A stretch of DNA of 16,319 nucleotides. Source: Candidatus Poseidoniales archaeon (lineage in GTDB: Archaea > Thermoplasmatota > Poseidoniia > Poseidoniales > Poseidoniaceae). The stretch spans positions 1 to 16,319 of the forward strand of contig QXYA01000079.1 in NCBI GenBank assembly GCA_009887135.1, given 5' to 3'. Below are positions 15,801 through 16,319 of this stretch, in pieces. Position numbers and translations under genes: made by a program. The notes beneath the pieces were generated by a model that was given only the letters and a program-made list of their open reading frames with translations, ran no database searches and was not told the origin of the DNA. Numbering within the stretch: the stretch's first letter is position 1; the number at the start of each line of letters is the position of its first letter.

Positions 15801-16254
15801 ATCAGTTGGCGAGATCATCGATATCGTCTTGACGGTTGAGAACATTGGCTATCTCAATGGTTCGACCTCCTTTATTCTGCAAGATGGTGATGGCATCAAA
15901 CTACGTGAAATCACCTTTGATCTTGAAGCCGGAGAACGAGAGAGCATAACGTGGGAAATCGAAACGTGGACGACTGGACGACTTGGAATGACCTTAGAGA
16001 TGGACAACAACAGCGTTCTCATTCCTGTTCCTTTAGCTGATGTTACCGATGGTTCTGTCGATCAGAAATCCTCTGCTTCCGAACTTGGTTTGAACATTCT
16101 TTTGTTCATTCTTGCAGCAGGTGCAGTTGTTGCAACCTACCTCATGCGTAAGCAACGTATCAAAGACTTGTATGATGAATTTGACCTCGATGATGATAGC
16201 ATCAAACCACCGCCACGTCCGTTGGATTTGATGGATATCGATGAAGAGGAATAG
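9820..16254 (+). CDS. Giant membrane-anchored multidomain surface protein
   Basis: From the ATG at 9820 this is 2144 residues with no name I recognise. A signal peptide (about 1-29, MNMPSNQYKAVLLVALMVLVG then KGA) is followed by an extracellular region rich in N-x-S/T sequons. Three jelly-roll domains of the MAM/immune-inhibitor-A type follow, each ending in a G-W-x-x-(D/I)DD-type strand: about 124-305 (GGWFIDNLTW), 332-458 (GWEGIMIDDVTL) and 508-705 (DGWYIDDAGIEI). The next 500 or so residues are beta-rich and unassigned. Two Ig-like units begin DETKPDLISVEI (1453) and DEQSPTVALEL (1852). The first contains an EF-hand-like loop (1511-1522). A CARDB-type domain lies at about 1979-2070, a transmembrane helix at about 2089-2109, then RKQR and a 30-residue acidic, proline-containing cytoplasmic tail. 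The reading frame extends back to a TTG at 9799 inside the hairpin; ATG 9820 is chosen because the Shine-Dalgarno AAGGTGAG precedes it by 4 bases, and ATG 9826 is also possible. The likely role is adhesion, surface coat or polymer binding. Confidence 0.85.
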   Translation: MNMPSNQYKAVLLVALMVLVGPSTLVKGAPTITSSGGITLTPTPGNESVLTNISSIVQVPANHTITGGYLGIQTEWTPVADGGSYYGTGYDRGWLNGTFDNTSSLAHGGKLSLSTDTSLGSLTDFETTTRVPTGWLGMGPDGYDWTVVNVTTLQGQEQPQSASNGVHALAFGADLSLTENMTSCILSPRYSTPEVVRNLSLSFDHWRSVTSNDALWVEYTLDDVEAWKQLIPTSGYNTTVASSHPTSVQSYSSVWSGSSLQWDSVHFQLDNLANISSSQSMRFRMCADMSDDISQRGGWFIDNLTWHNQGDEPGSWFHGNLSGDYAPNADGTLVMPVDFSGLASPIELEIRSNWDIEGGSNDGMTIWYSLDNGTSWVLLTPLPGLPGNGVAYQGQFYVDESFAWLPMFYPVPNTVSSHSNASYGLLKFNVQTDAIVNHGGSAPASGWEGIMIDDVTLHSGANTATPIKRVLNNFTNMPDYSNGSIDGWLDNVSAPNQWQWVSTMGVNGPRTAFDSFEDAHDAPAGWSIQNIRGEGWTLGTVNNSSGQGPNGWHSGQNGVGIKLDGQYRANSYAHLISPEYRLPTNATSQLTFRQWICTEAAWDGGAVSLSTDGGLNWWYLPADPGGFHDRISTVNSNSPFYGEGLLDGSRVTGGCHGVIRGFELKTADITNLSGESVRLRFSFFSDEFVERDGWYIDDAGIEISLFENEGEWVSEPFTPNPVFGYGVLDASAIQPQNTTLRFSIMDMNGDIIPQYERITAPKQILLNPEEYSSVRIVVHMSTTDILVTPTVERLGLGLKQTFGAYQVQTNSLSFTSNLSVDSNGYISAPSSTTMFNTFYPQCFWGEVIVTHRGANLTGFGTGFYPPFTHFLQTTSYTSQPIPTTTTSYSTSGQYGFSTDATGLNLTRNMAQGDTFLDFTIQPICSTGIDDLQVTIGNNAIDGFPYPLTGNDTGLSERTKFYSVENGSFVKHGNEHGDIEWESKASVMYDLGYHGYSRTGIFLQNGVLKYQFMDQFVLKVQTGENATNVTMCDHYYNGYQLHSVLAFVPANTTRYIHVTSPGLRFNTTHPSIANATGTHYDWGRISMFLQTDQDANLTAHSLRSSSEPSILNFIYYSDTILNSVLNASSTNDSNSMIDIPISIETASGGVVFNFTVASEPVLIDTVVDAPASRWLPGTLREVTTHHARTDPNNPQSIAPALERINISMGPSTSHNDVRITAELDRLDTTPRFIQTSGAGIASLHPSSNVSCTRSECTVTWVFESTWLNDDIDDVHWMAFAIDENGLKTGPAVWVENTAYNDVENDLEAFDIRAYDDEGRALHDWTQPLWPLHVNPDTAMFISGRVRFEGVADGWVQEGEAQVTVEARAVPPKNISGGSDEWPGIPVIWSLSNTSEVDVFGQFSIPLTIPDADELISGTRIEVRVLLTRRGPAGNQVTTAFDRTAESTSFEILYDETKPDLISVEILDQSGLQPADGHIWMPERPIPLRLLIQDAEGLETPLTIYTWAEDRDDTNGNGLMEESEYQSFTTNINRGVFEAEVDLPLLQTSDVLSPGYEEGRLSVVVSGFDLAGNSLRGGGTYGEETDAATVYVQPGKPTSLVRESFTTDAIGGYLFPGQTHSMSFDLIDGNGLSSLDSITFGLLNSQQDDCWIEHLPRFNVTSGDVMCFEVPPTVTSQKDDLTFRWKITVSFRLRWDAMDALSDQRFTPSLVVEDENQDVGLGATYLEYLNWTTHTRVSFILDDVKDRVAPFGTFQNNILTLQLDDFADIDVIIVHENTSEPALHIPFDSRVMWNVTHNAATSFSTESTIDMTGLSSHRLVLNWMTIPNGVATLNIGLTGSVFNSSSPLSIDLQIDEQSPTVALELGTFSDLDSNNLNNVPITIHITDDYGVSERGAMVHWCYVRAGKVVEGSIGEKYLDSIGTTGEITSFQTILNVEQTGVLFEKSDRLSVWFSHQDRSGNPMVGEATEFSPLEVYVVWMAFEPVPVSIEATPYRPSVGEIIDIVLTVENIGYLNGSTSFILQDGDGIKLREITFDLEAGERESITWEIETWTTGRLGMTLEMDNNSVLIPVPLADVTDGSVDQKSSASELGLNILLFILAAGAVVATYLMRKQRIKDLYDEFDLDDDSIKPPPRPLDLMDIDEEE

Positions 16255-16286
16255 TCAAGAAGAAGACCATCGAGGGAAGCATACGT

Positions 16287-16319
16287 GCCGGGGTTCCCGA
16301 GCGGTCAAAGGGGGTGGAC
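16287..16319 (+). tRNA. 5' part of a class II tRNA gene, Leu or Ser (cut by the window end)
   Basis: GCCGGGG (16287-16293) fits a 7-base acceptor strand. It is followed by TT, then a 3-bp D-stem CCC/GGG around the D-loop GAGCGGTCAAA, which has the GG pair and the long, A-rich form typical of leucine and serine tRNAs. G, then GTGGA (anticodon stem 5' strand) and C32 follow, and the window ends just before the anticodon. The 32 bases after the giant gene hold no other clear element. The 3' half, anticodon and any intron lie outside the window, so the amino acid cannot be decided. Confidence 0.75.

Noticed and set aside
9820..16254. Giant protein as a secreted metallopeptidase
   Set aside because: The MAM-like domains resemble those attached to immune-inhibitor-A peptidases, but I find no HExxH zinc motif anywhere in the protein.
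1..16319. CRISPR array, transposon or prophage
   Set aside because: No regularly spaced repeats, transposase, integrase or terminal inverted repeats are visible, and the gene content is typical chromosomal housekeeping plus surface proteins.

Overview
The window looks like a chromosomal segment of a marine planktonic archaeon. The best guess is a Marine Group II euryarchaeote (Candidatus Poseidoniales, phylum Thermoplasmatota). The archaeal assignment rests on an elongation factor 1A gene followed by ribosomal protein S10, an archaeal family B DNA polymerase, a GINS subunit with the Gins51 (A-then-B) domain order, and a PGF-CTERM-like sorting signal. The assignment to Marine Group II is an inference from the mix of acidic PKD/TSP3-type secreted proteins with moderate GC content; no marker phylogeny could be run.

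Layout, left to right. (1) A branched-chain amino acid aminotransferase lies on the minus strand (17-1039). (2) Divergent to it, a secreted, surface-anchored protein (1149-2912) carries a duplicated domain, calcium-binding TSP3 repeats and a PGF-CTERM-like tail. (3) A family B DNA polymerase (2975-5620) has all exonuclease and polymerase motifs, a predicted uracil-sensing pocket and a C-terminal PCNA-binding motif. (4) A PKD-domain lipoprotein (5670-6872) follows. (5) Elongation factor 1A and ribosomal protein S10 (6979-8644) form a translation unit ending in a hairpin-plus-T-tract terminator. (6) A minus-strand Gins51-like replication factor (8718-9716) has a very long acidic, proline-rich linker. 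(7) Divergent to it, a 2.1-kilo-residue membrane-anchored surface protein (9820-16254) follows a perfect 10-bp hairpin that buries its ribosome-binding site. (8) The 5' part of a class II tRNA gene (16287 to the window end) is cut by the window edge.

The genes fall into three functional groups: DNA replication (PolB, Gins51), translation (EF-1A, S10, tRNA) and cell surface (the two secreted proteins and the lipoprotein). The aminotransferase stands apart. No mobile element, CRISPR array, integrase or toxin-antitoxin pair is visible, and all intergenic gaps are about 110 bases or shorter. The most unusual parts are the giant surface protein with its occluded ribosome-binding site, and the enlarged Gins51-like protein beside it. 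Nothing seen clearly amounts to a new multi-gene defence or metabolic system.
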